The position numbers were made by a program, and so were the translations under genes. A stretch of DNA of 15,590 nucleotides from Promethearchaeia archaeon (GTDB lineage Archaea > Asgardarchaeota > Lokiarchaeia > Sigyniarchaeales > SOKP01), in NCBI GenBank assembly GCA_029856295.1, contig JAHQWS010000305.1, positions 1 through 15,590 of the forward strand, in the 5' to 3' direction. This document shows positions 1 through 6,669 of the stretch, one piece after another (the stretch's first letter is position 1; every line of letters starts with the position of its first letter). The notes beneath the pieces are model-generated. The model was not told the origin of the DNA. It searched no databases and worked only from the letters and a program-made list of their open reading frames with translations.

Positions 1-2
1 AA

Positions 3-389
3 AAAATTCGATTAAAGAAAGCAGAAATGCTTATAAAACTCAGTGCATTACCAAAAAATGTAATTGAAATTCGGAGTGCTAACGAATTTAATAAAATATT
101 AAATGATTATGATAAAATTATCATAATTGATTTTTGGGCAGTTTGGTGCGGACCATGTAAAGCATTTGCACCAACATTTAAACAACTTCAGCAAGAATAC
201 CAAAATGAATTTATTTTTGTAAAAGTTAATGTTGATGAAACGCCTACTTTAGCACAGCAATATAGGATATCGGGCATTCCAACAACACTATTTATTAGAA
301 GGGGTCAAGTAGTGAATAAAATTGTCGGAGCCACGAATTACAATAACTTGAAGGTATTTCTTGAAAGGCTTAAAGACTTGAATCATTAG
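3..389 (+). CDS. Thioredoxin, 5' end probably outside the window
   Basis: Small cytoplasmic thiol-disulfide oxidoreductase that keeps protein cysteines reduced. The thioredoxin fold is clear: DFWAVWCGPC holds the redox-active Cys-x-x-Cys pair with the usual preceding Trp, and GIPTT supplies the cis-proline next to the active site. The chain then ends with the usual beta-strand and C-terminal helix. An ATG lies at 27, but the frame is open to the window edge and encodes a lysine-rich segment (KIRLKKAEM) just before it. Several archaeal and bacterial thioredoxins carry a short charged helix of the KIRxKK type before the domain, so the real start is probably to the left of the window. The next gene, in the same direction, is a winged-helix regulator. 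Family assignment is secure; the start is not. Confidence 0.9.
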   Translation, partial: KIRLKKAEMLIKLSALPKNVIEIRSANEFNKILNDYDKIIIIDFWAVWCGPCKAFAPTFKQLQQEYQNEFIFVKVNVDETPTLAQQYRISGIPTTLFIRRGQVVNKIVGATNYNNLKVFLERLKDLNH

Positions 390-423
390 ATTTTGAATTA
401 AACTACTTAAGTTATTAATTTTT

Positions 424-430
424 AAGGTGA
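424..430 (+). promoter_or_regulatory. Strong ribosome binding site (AAGGTGA)
   Basis: AAGGTGA matches the complement of the archaeal 16S rRNA 3' end. The same heptamer lies 7 nt before the ATG of AOR 1 (4031-4037). Here, the same spacing points to a CTG codon at 437 rather than an ATG, GTG or TTG. The site is the main reason for placing the start of the following regulator there. Confidence 0.5.
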
Positions 431-436
431 TGAGGG

Positions 437-916
437 CTGGAAATAATCAATAAGCAACTAAAAGAAATAGAAAAAATAGAGGATATTAACGAATCTGTTT
501 TAGATGAGAAAGGGATTTTTAAGAGTAAAAGATTATTCAGATGCATTTTGGGATTAAATGAATTAGAATCTAATGTGCTTTCTTATTTACTTAAACACGT
601 CCATACTGGTACTTCAGAAATAAAAAAAATTTTTCAAATGGATAGAAGTTCAATTCAAAGGGTACTTCAGAATTTAACAGAGATTAATCTTATTAAGCGA
701 GAGTCAATGTCATTAAAGGCTTATGAAGAAATGAAAGGTTTTACACATTCAAACAGAAGGGGATATCTTTATGTATATAGTGCGAGGGATCTTGGATTCA
801 TAAAGGCTCAATTTAAAACCCTATTAGACAAATGGTATGGTTCAATGTTAAATTACATCGAGCATTTAGACTCTCTTTTTGATTGTTTTGAAACAGATGG
901 CGAGCTCTGTTTCTAA
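437..916 (+). CDS. Winged-helix (TrmB/MarR-like) transcriptional regulator with non-standard start
   Basis: Probable DNA-binding regulator. The segment from GLNELESNVLSYLL through RSSIQRVLQNL to GYLYVYSA reads as a winged helix-turn-helix: an opening helix typical of TrmB/MarR-like archaeal regulators, a recognition helix with RSSIQR, then a beta-wing. After it come a helical stretch (residues about 120-150 of the long form) and a C-terminal CF. The first ordinary start codon is TTG at 548, with no ribosome site before it. The frame is open back to a stop at 431 and encodes a plausible charged helix (NKQLKEIEKIEDINES). A strong AAGGTGA site at 424 would serve a CTG start at 437, giving 159 residues. 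From TTG 548 the protein would be 122 residues. Same direction as thioredoxin, so a redox-linked role is possible but unproven. Confidence 0.72.
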   Translation: MEIINKQLKEIEKIEDINESVLDEKGIFKSKRLFRCILGLNELESNVLSYLLKHVHTGTSEIKKIFQMDRSSIQRVLQNLTEINLIKRESMSLKAYEEMKGFTHSNRRGYLYVYSARDLGFIKAQFKTLLDKWYGSMLNYIEHLDSLFDCFETDGELCF

Positions 917-1005
917 CTACATATTTAATATCAAATCTTAATTCATTAAGAAAAAGATTATCCATTTTATCATAGATCTTATAGTTTTTAAAATTTTACA
1001 ATACT

Positions 1006-1095
1006 ATGTTTGAAATCGTCTTAGTATATGCTCCATTTTTAGCAATCCCTTACATATTAGGTTTAATTAAGTCAGAAGAATCTAAATTTAGCTGA
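1006..1095 (+). CDS. Possible 29-residue single-pass membrane peptide
   Basis: ATG-initiated frame of 29 codons whose first 20 residues are strongly hydrophobic (VLVYAPFLAIPYILGLI), followed by a charged tail (KSEESKFS). It lies in the otherwise empty interval between the regulator and the oppositely oriented FAD oxidase. There is no evident ribosome site and no homology that I recognise. It could equally be a chance frame in AT-rich DNA, which readily encodes hydrophobic residues. Confidence 0.15.
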   Translation: MFEIVLVYAPFLAIPYILGLIKSEESKFS

Positions 1096-1130
1096 TTTCT
1101 AAGTTCAAGTAAAATTAACTTCTAATATTT

Positions 1131-2879
1131 TCATTTATTTATGTGATGTAGCACTTCTCTTGCTTTTTCGAAAATTTCGTTTGTTTTAACACCCGCAGGG
1201 CAAATCGTTAAACATAATCCGCACAAAGTACATGAGTGGATAATATGGTTAATTAAATCAATCTTTTCTAAATTCATATCCCCATAGACTAATCCATTTA
1301 ATATACTTAATCTTCCTCTTGGAGTATAGGCTTCTGATTTATAGTAAATCTTAGAGGGACAAGTAACATTACAAAATCCACATCTGTTACAATTAAGTTC
1401 TAAAATTTTTCCTGGCTGGTTTTTTAGCTTTCTTGGATTTATTACTTTATCAAGATTAATAATAGCTCCTTTTCCTATGCCAGGATTGAGTATTAATTTT
1501 GGATCTAATAAGTTCTTTATCTGACTCATTATATCAATCACGTCTTCGCTATGTTCTAACTGAAGATAAGGAGTTTTTATTTTTCCAATTCCATGTTCTC
1601 CAGTAATACTTCCTCCAGAAGGAATTATTATTTCTTTATATAGATAATCCATAGCTTTTTGGAAATCTGCTAAATCATTTTCATCATTTTCATTAAACAA
1701 AAATTTAGGATGCAAATTTCCTTCCATATGGCTCACAACACCAACTAACAAGTTAGAAGCGCCTATTACTTCAGGAATTTTTTCTATTTTTTCAATTACA
1801 TTACAGAATTCGGTAAGTGGAATTGAACAATCTTCTGTGCATACTGATGGTCTGATTCTGGATAATGCGGGGAAGTTTGATTTTCTCGCTTTAACTAATT
1901 TATCTCTTTCTTCTGGACTTTCAGCAATTTTATGAAATATCGGATTTCTTTGAATCATTATATCAAATAGAATCGAGAAATTTTCATCAATTTCATAGTC
2001 ATTATCCCCATCCACTTCTGCCATTAATACATAACCTATTGGGTAATCCAAAAATTCTCCCCCTAAATATTCATAAATAGCCTTTATCACGACTTTATCT
2101 ATGAATTCTAGAAGGTTTGGGACAATCCCTTTTTTTCTTATTTCTAATACCGCTTCACTTAAATCTTCGATGTTGTCGAAAATAAAAAATCCTAACTTTC
2201 TTTTTTTAGGCAAGGGTCTAATTCTTAATCCAATTTTTGTAATTACTCCCAAAGTTCCTTCAGATCCTACGATTAGATCTTTTAAATTATACGATGATAC
2301 AGATTTTAAGACTTTAGTGCCTAGGTTTAATATTTCTCCATTTGAAAGCACAACCATTAAATACATAACATAATTCTTAGTCACACCATACTTAAATGCT
2401 TGCATTCCACCCGCATTTGTTGCAACCATTCCTCCAACTGTACACACAGAACTTGAGCCTGGATCTGGTGGAAAAAAATAGCCATAAGGTTTTAATTTCT
2501 CATTCAACTCGTCGCAAATTACTCCGGGTTCAACCTCTACAATATTATTTTCAATATCAATAGATAGTATTCTATTCATAGTGCTTAAATCTAAAACAAT
2601 ACCTCCGAAAGGCGGTAAATGTCCTGCACTTAAACTTGTACCACTTCCTCTTGGAGTTATCGGTATATTATTTTCATTCGCTAATTCTAAGATTTCCGAA
2701 ATTTGTTGAGTATTTTGAGGCATCAATATTAAATCAGGTATCCATTCTTTTTCAAAAATCGTAGGTCCAAACGCATATGTCCACCTAATTACGAATTCAG
2801 AGAAATGATTTTCTTCTCCTACAATTTCCTTAAATTTTTGTGAAAGGGTTTCTGAAATCTTATTATATTTCGAACTCAT
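1131..2879 (-). CDS. GlcD-type FAD-linked oxidase fused to a 2x[4Fe-4S] ferredoxin domain
   Basis: Flavoprotein of the glycolate oxidase GlcD / D-lactate dehydrogenase family, which oxidises 2-hydroxy acids to 2-oxo acids. Residues about 45-220 form the PCMH-type FAD-binding domain, with PRGSGTSLSAG, PDPGSSSVCTVGG, ATNAGG and GSEGTLGV. The FAD-oxidase C domain follows, with SHMEGNLHP in place of the usual GHxGDGNxH and with the conserved GEHGIG (His429). A C-terminal extension holds two [4Fe-4S] motifs: C497, C500, C503, C507 and C550, C553, C556, C560, each of CxxCxxCxxxCP form. GlcF-like proteins continue into CCG cysteine-rich domains after this point; here the protein stops at 582 residues and no CCG gene follows. 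Electrons probably leave through the clusters to an unknown acceptor. There is no Shine-Dalgarno site; a TATA-like TAATTTATTAAG (2910-2921) about 35 nt upstream suggests an almost leaderless mRNA. The true substrate is unknown. Confidence 0.88.
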   Translation of the reverse strand: MSSKYNKISETLSQKFKEIVGEENHFSEFVIRWTYAFGPTIFEKEWIPDLILMPQNTQQISEILELANENNIPITPRGSGTSLSAGHLPPFGGIVLDLSTMNRILSIDIENNIVEVEPGVICDELNEKLKPYGYFFPPDPGSSSVCTVGGMVATNAGGMQAFKYGVTKNYVMYLMVVLSNGEILNLGTKVLKSVSSYNLKDLIVGSEGTLGVITKIGLRIRPLPKKRKLGFFIFDNIEDLSEAVLEIRKKGIVPNLLEFIDKVVIKAIYEYLGGEFLDYPIGYVLMAEVDGDNDYEIDENFSILFDIMIQRNPIFHKIAESPEERDKLVKARKSNFPALSRIRPSVCTEDCSIPLTEFCNVIEKIEKIPEVIGASNLLVGVVSHMEGNLHPKFLFNENDENDLADFQKAMDYLYKEIIIPSGGSITGEHGIGKIKTPYLQLEHSEDVIDIMSQIKNLLDPKLILNPGIGKGAIINLDKVINPRKLKNQPGKILELNCNRCGFCNVTCPSKIYYKSEAYTPRGRLSILNGLVYGDMNLEKIDLINHIIHSCTLCGLCLTICPAGVKTNEIFEKAREVLHHINK

Positions 2880-2981
2880 GAGAAAAATGACATTACTTGA
2901 ACTTAATGTAATTTATTAAGTTTGAAAGTTAAAAATGTTGCTGATTATATTGAAAAATTTTTAGATTTTTATTAATCTGTC

Positions 2982-3821
2982 TTAAGTTTCTCCTCCACCA
3001 TACAAGAAAAAGTCCGGCATTAATTTTGCTCCGGGAACAACCGAATATTTACTTAAATCTGTGATTCCATGTTCAATCAACACTTCATCATCAATAAAGA
3101 AATTACCCGTATAATCTCGACTCGGTTGAGTCAATATTAAGTAAGCAGCATCTGCAACCATCTCTGGAGTTCTTGAATGATTAACAGCCGCCTTTCCTCC
3201 TAAAAGGTTTCTCACTGCTGCTGTGGCGATTGCAGTTCGAGGCCAGAGAGCATTTACCGCAATTCCATCTTTTTTAAATTCTTCAGCCATACCTAACACA
3301 CACATACTCATACCATACTTTGACATTGTATAAGCGAGAGTATGGGCAAACCATTTAGGATCCATGTTCAGAGGAGGGCTGAGATTTAAAATATGTGGAT
3401 TATCTCCCTTTTTCAGATAGGGAAGGCATAACTTAGAACATAAAAAAGTACCTCTCACGTTTACGGAGAACATCAAATCAAATCGTTTCATTTTGGTTTC
3501 CAAAGTAGGTGTTAAACTAATAGCGCTAGCATCATTTACTAATATATCGATACCCCCAAATTTTTCAACTGTGGCGTCAACTGCTGCCTGTATTTGATCT
3601 TCGAATCTAATATCTGCAATACAAGGTATAGCTGATCCTCCTGCTTTTTCAATATCTTCCGCAGCTGAATAAACTGTTCCTGGCAATTTAGGATGAGGTT
3701 CCGCGGTTTTAGCCACCACTGCAATGTTGGCTCCATCTTTGGCCGCGCGCACCGCTATAGCTTTACCAATTCCTCTACTTGCTCCCGTTATAAATAAAGT
3801 TTTGTTCTTTAAATTTAGCAT
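2982..3821 (-). CDS. HSDL2-like short-chain dehydrogenase/reductase (SDR)
   Basis: Classical SDR of 279 residues that should use NAD(P)(H) to interconvert an alcohol and a ketone. Visible elements: the cofactor-binding TGASRGIG (12-19), the NNAG-equivalent NDAS (96-99) with Asp in place of the second Asn, Ser148, and the catalytic YTMSK (Tyr164, Lys168). Long stretches, such as AKTAEPHPKLPGT, YGMSMCVLGMAEEF, NALWPRTAI and a C-terminal PDFFL, closely follow what I remember of eukaryotic hydroxysteroid dehydrogenase-like protein 2. HSDL2 continues into an SCP2 lipid-binding domain; this protein ends exactly where that linker would begin. GGAG (CTCC at 3831-3834 on the plus strand) lies 9 nt before the ATG and supports the start. 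It is divergent from AOR 1. The natural substrate of HSDL2 is poorly defined, so fatty or steroid-like acyl substrates here are inference. Confidence 0.88.
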   Translation of the reverse strand: MLNLKNKTLFITGASRGIGKAIAVRAAKDGANIAVVAKTAEPHPKLPGTVYSAAEDIEKAGGSAIPCIADIRFEDQIQAAVDATVEKFGGIDILVNDASAISLTPTLETKMKRFDLMFSVNVRGTFLCSKLCLPYLKKGDNPHILNLSPPLNMDPKWFAHTLAYTMSKYGMSMCVLGMAEEFKKDGIAVNALWPRTAIATAAVRNLLGGKAAVNHSRTPEMVADAAYLILTQPSRDYTGNFFIDDEVLIEHGITDLSKYSVVPGAKLMPDFFLYGGGET

Positions 3822-4044
3822 GGTTCTCTACTCCATTTTATACTAATAATTTCAATCTTATCATTAAAATAGTTTTTAAATTTACTTAAAAATATAGAAA
3901 TTGAAGTATTAAAGAGATTTTGTTATAATTTATTAGCTAGTTTTTATAGAGCTCAATAAACTAAGAAAATTTAATAAACAAATAAAACAAAGAATTCAAT
4001 ATACAGATATTTAATGTTTAAAATTTAACTAAGGTGAAATGTAA
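3822..4044. promoter_or_regulatory. Divergent promoter region between the SDR and AOR 1
   Basis: AT-rich interval between two genes transcribed away from each other, so promoters for both should lie here. For AOR 1, TATA-like candidates are TTATAATTT near 3923, TTTTTATAG near 3941 and AATATAC near 3998; I cannot choose among them. AAGGTGA at 4031-4037 is a clear ribosome site 7 nt before the AOR 1 ATG. The upstream ATG at 4039 is followed at once by TAA and is not a start. No convincing operator-like inverted repeat was seen. Confidence 0.4.
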
Positions 4045-5832
4045 ATGGGAAAAATAGTTCGAGTCGATTTAGGGACTAAAGAAATTAAGATTGAAGATAT
4101 GGCTACTGAAGACGAAGAGAAATATATAGGTGGAGCCGGTGTCGCCGCAGCGATATTTACAAGAGAGGTTCCGGCAGATATCGACCCATTCGATGAGAAA
4201 AACCTTTTAATCTTTTCAGTGGGACCATTTTGTGGCACCGCAGTACCATATTGTGGTCGACATTTTGTAATGGCAAAATCTCCTTTAACTAAAATATTAG
4301 GTGAATCTTCTTCTGGAGGACATTTTGGGAAAGAATTCAAGGCATCTGGATTTGATATGTTAATTATTAAGGGAAAAAGTGAAAAGCCCACTTATTTATG
4401 GATTAAAGATGGTACAGTTGAGATAAAAGACGCTTCAGGACTATGGGGAAAAGGAACTCAAGAAGCTAATGATGAAATAATAAATTCACTTGGAGATGAC
4501 AAAATTAAAGTTGCCACCATTGGACCTGCGGGAGAGAATCTCGTAAATATTGCTTGTATCATTAATGATAAGCACCATGCAGCCGGACGCTGTGGTATGG
4601 GGGCAGTAATGGGTAGTAAAAAGTTAAAGGCTATTGTAGTGCGAGGTACTGGTCAAATTCCTGTTGAAGATAAGGAGGGTGTATCTGAAGCAGCAAAAAA
4701 AGTAAGGGAATTGTTAAAGAGTTCAGCCTTAGGTATGGTTATGTCGGAATCAGGAACACCTGTACATTTGGATTCTATGGCCAGTGTAGGAGATGTTATT
4801 CTTAAGAATTATACGATAGGACGATGGACAGGAGTTAAGAAAATTGGAGCAAAAGCTATGCGCGAACGTGGAGAGGTTAAAATGCATGGATGCTTTAATT
4901 GCCCTACTGCGTGTCGAGGTTTTATGGAGTATGAAGGTAAATGGGTAACCCGTCCAGAATATGAAACTCTTGGTATGTTAGGTTCTAATTTATTAGTGGA
5001 TAATTTAGAAGTTCTTATTAAATGGAATCTTCTTGTTAATGATTTAGGTTTGGATTCTATTTCTCTTGGAGCAATCCTTGGTTGCTTCCTTGAATCCATT
5101 GACCGCGAATTAATAGATATAGATATCGGTCAGTTCGGATTTTCTAAGGATCAAATATGGGGGGCTGTACAACCCATTGAAAAACTTATTCCTATGATTG
5201 CATATCGCGAGGGCATTGGGGACGAGCTCTCAGAGGGAGTTAGAGCATTTTGCGAGAAGAAAGGTTTGCCTGATGAACTTGCGATGCATGGAAAAGGGCT
5301 TGAAGTTCCAGCACATGAACCCAGAGCAAACAATATGACTGCCTTAGATTATGCTACTACACCGAGAGGCGCATATCATTGTTATGAACCAATGCATTTA
5401 TCTTCTTACATGAATCTTAAGGAAGAAATTGGATTAACAAATCAAGTGCAGAAATTTAGCACTGATGCTGCTGAAGTTGCCGAAGCAGTTATAAAAATTC
5501 AAGATGGGAGTGAAGCGTATTCTGCATGTGGGGGATGTATATTTGGATTTTGGTTCATACATGAACTTACTCCTTGGATTAAAGGTCTTAATGCCATCAC
5601 AGGTCGTTCATATTCAGTTGAAACTTGGATGGAAGTAGGAAAAAGACTCATTGACATGAAGCGGAATTTTAATATCAAATGTGGAATTACGAAAGCTGAC
5701 GATACATCTGGAAAGCGTTTCTTTACGCCACTTGCTAAGGGCGGTGCTCGGAATAATGTCCCGCCCCTCGAATCATTGTTACCAAAATATTATGAACTCC
5801 GCGGTTGGGATACAAATGGAATACCTAAATGA
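4045..5832 (+). CDS. Tungsten aldehyde:ferredoxin oxidoreductase (AOR family), paralog 1
   Basis: Cytoplasmic enzyme of the AOR family, which oxidises aldehydes to carboxylic acids and passes electrons to ferredoxin, using a tungsto-bispterin and one [4Fe-4S] cluster. All three family domains are present in 595 residues. The N-terminal domain has MGKIVRVDLG, the SSSGGHFG region and GRCGMGAVMGSKKLKAI. The middle domain supplies Cys283, Cys286 and Cys290 (CFNCPTAC) and the pterin-facing EYETLGMLGSN and NDLGLDSISLG. The fourth cluster ligand is probably Cys498 in ACGGCIFGF, where the family usually has a DxxGLC-like motif. The end, PPLESLLPKYYELRGWD, is typical. The start is fixed by AAGGTGA 7 nt upstream. 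Substrate cannot be read from sequence. Other AOR-family members (GOR, FOR, WOR, benzoyl-CoA reductase BamB) share this layout, so the subfamily is open. Confidence 0.92.
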   Translation: MGKIVRVDLGTKEIKIEDMATEDEEKYIGGAGVAAAIFTREVPADIDPFDEKNLLIFSVGPFCGTAVPYCGRHFVMAKSPLTKILGESSSGGHFGKEFKASGFDMLIIKGKSEKPTYLWIKDGTVEIKDASGLWGKGTQEANDEIINSLGDDKIKVATIGPAGENLVNIACIINDKHHAAGRCGMGAVMGSKKLKAIVVRGTGQIPVEDKEGVSEAAKKVRELLKSSALGMVMSESGTPVHLDSMASVGDVILKNYTIGRWTGVKKIGAKAMRERGEVKMHGCFNCPTACRGFMEYEGKWVTRPEYETLGMLGSNLLVDNLEVLIKWNLLVNDLGLDSISLGAILGCFLESIDRELIDIDIGQFGFSKDQIWGAVQPIEKLIPMIAYREGIGDELSEGVRAFCEKKGLPDELAMHGKGLEVPAHEPRANNMTALDYATTPRGAYHCYEPMHLSSYMNLKEEIGLTNQVQKFSTDAAEVAEAVIKIQDGSEAYSACGGCIFGFWFIHELTPWIKGLNAITGRSYSVETWMEVGKRLIDMKRNFNIKCGITKADDTSGKRFFTPLAKGGARNNVPPLESLLPKYYELRGWDTNGIPK

Positions 5833-5847
5833 TTTTATATTCTAAAT

Positions 5848-5866
5848 TTATTCTTTTTTCTTATTC
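5848..5866 (+). terminator. Pyrimidine-rich tract after AOR 1, candidate archaeal terminator
   Basis: A T-rich run beginning about 16 nt after the AOR 1 stop (TTTATTCTTTTTTCTTATTC). Archaeal RNA polymerase commonly stops at oligo-T runs without a hairpin, so the position and composition fit. AT-rich DNA makes such runs common, which limits confidence. Confidence 0.3.
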
Positions 5867-5921
5867 ATATTTTAAAGTTCTAAATATTTTATCAACAAAT
5901 AGAAGTGCTTATGATAAAATA

Positions 5922-5947
5922 TACTATTTTTATGATTAAAAATAGTA
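5922..5947. repeat. Perfect 10-bp inverted repeat (hairpin) between convergent genes
   Basis: TACTATTTTT (5922-5931), loop ATGATT, then AAAAATAGTA (5938-5947). It sits 4 nt beyond the toxin stop and about 90 nt after the AOR 1 stop, between convergent genes. It could shape the 3' ends of both transcripts or act as a bidirectional terminator. The arms are almost all A/T, so the stem would be weak. Confidence 0.4.
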
Positions 5948-5950
5948 AAA

Positions 5951-6235
5951 TTATATCCTCATGAGACGACTTCCATGAATTATTCTAACAATTTCTAAAA
6001 TATTTTCTTTTAAACGATATATTACTCGAAAATTTCGATAAATAATTTCCCTTATTTCCACATTTTCTAACTCAGGAACAATTCTACCCATTTTGGGAAA
6101 TCTAATTAGATTTTCAATAATATACATGATTTTCTTAGCAAGGTTTTGAGCAAATTTTGGTGCTGTTGTCTCATAATATTTAATCAGTGATTCATAATCA
6201 TTAGTCGCTATAGGGGACCATCTTATTTCAACCAT
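5951..6235 (-). CDS. RelE/ParE-superfamily toxin
   Basis: Toxin half of a type II toxin-antitoxin pair. The 94-residue chain has the ParE/RelE-fold pattern: IRWSPIATNDYESLIKYY at the N-terminus (two helices after the first strand), FPKMGRIVPE in the middle, then REIIYRNFRVIYRL and EIVRIIHGSRL as the paired C-terminal strands. The pattern YRNFRVIYR with a terminal HGSR favours the ParE/YoeB-like plasmid-stabilisation branch. Whether it cuts mRNA at the ribosome (RelE) or poisons gyrase (ParE) cannot be decided here. Its start overlaps the end of the antitoxin by 13 nt, showing translational coupling with the antitoxin made first. Confidence 0.85.
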   Translation of the reverse strand: MVEIRWSPIATNDYESLIKYYETTAPKFAQNLAKKIMYIIENLIRFPKMGRIVPELENVEIREIIYRNFRVIYRLKENILEIVRIIHGSRLMRI

Positions 6236-6408
6236 TCTCTAAACCTTTCTTTTACATCTTCATGAGATACAAATTCTCCCTTATCCAACTGCCCAATACC
6301 TTTCGAAATCATTTGCTGAACATAAATTGATTCCATGATGTCATCATAATTAGCATCATCAGGAAGCTTTTTTATTGAATCAATAACTTGTTCTTTTATT
6401 GTCTGCAT
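6223..6408 (-). CDS. Antitoxin partner of the RelE/ParE-type toxin
   Basis: Small 61-residue acidic/basic protein directly upstream of, and overlapping, the toxin gene. It begins TIKEQVIDSIKKLPDDANYDDI, which reads as the helical dimerising part, and ends with the YVQQMISKGIGQLDKGEFVSHEDVKERF-type tail seen in many prokaryotic RelE/ParE antitoxins that wrap the toxin. I place the start at ATG 6408 because the family usually begins at this point; a TTG at 6417 would add three residues (KAM). AAGG (6411-6414 complement) is very close to the ATG. Such antitoxins often repress their own promoter, but no operator was recognised in the A/T-rich upstream stretch 6409-6669. Confidence 0.8.
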   Translation of the reverse strand: MQTIKEQVIDSIKKLPDDANYDDIMESIYVQQMISKGIGQLDKGEFVSHEDVKERFREWLK

Positions 6409-6669
6409 AGCCTTCAATATTAATAATGAATTTATGGTTTAAATTTTTAATCTTGGGTATAATTTATTTTCATTATAAAAATTAGCCTAATTGATTTAGT
6501 TTTATTTTTTCTGCTACTTTTTCACCATTCTATTTACTTGGTTTGAACCATTGAATAATATTTCTATACAAAAAGGAAGGATCATTAACTCAAATTAATT
6601 TCTTATTATATTTTTTAATATTCATTAAATATATGAGTAAGATAAAATTTTATGAAAAAATAAAAAGAG

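Noticed and set aside
3539..3736. Alternate minus-strand frame within the SDR gene
   Set aside because: The SDR motifs TGASRGIG and YTMSK are in the other frame of the same strand; this one is a shadow.
4029..4391. Minus-strand open frame inside AOR 1
   Set aside because: It lies fully within a clear AOR reading frame, and its translation is low in complexity (repeated Ser/Pro/Ile) with no family motif.
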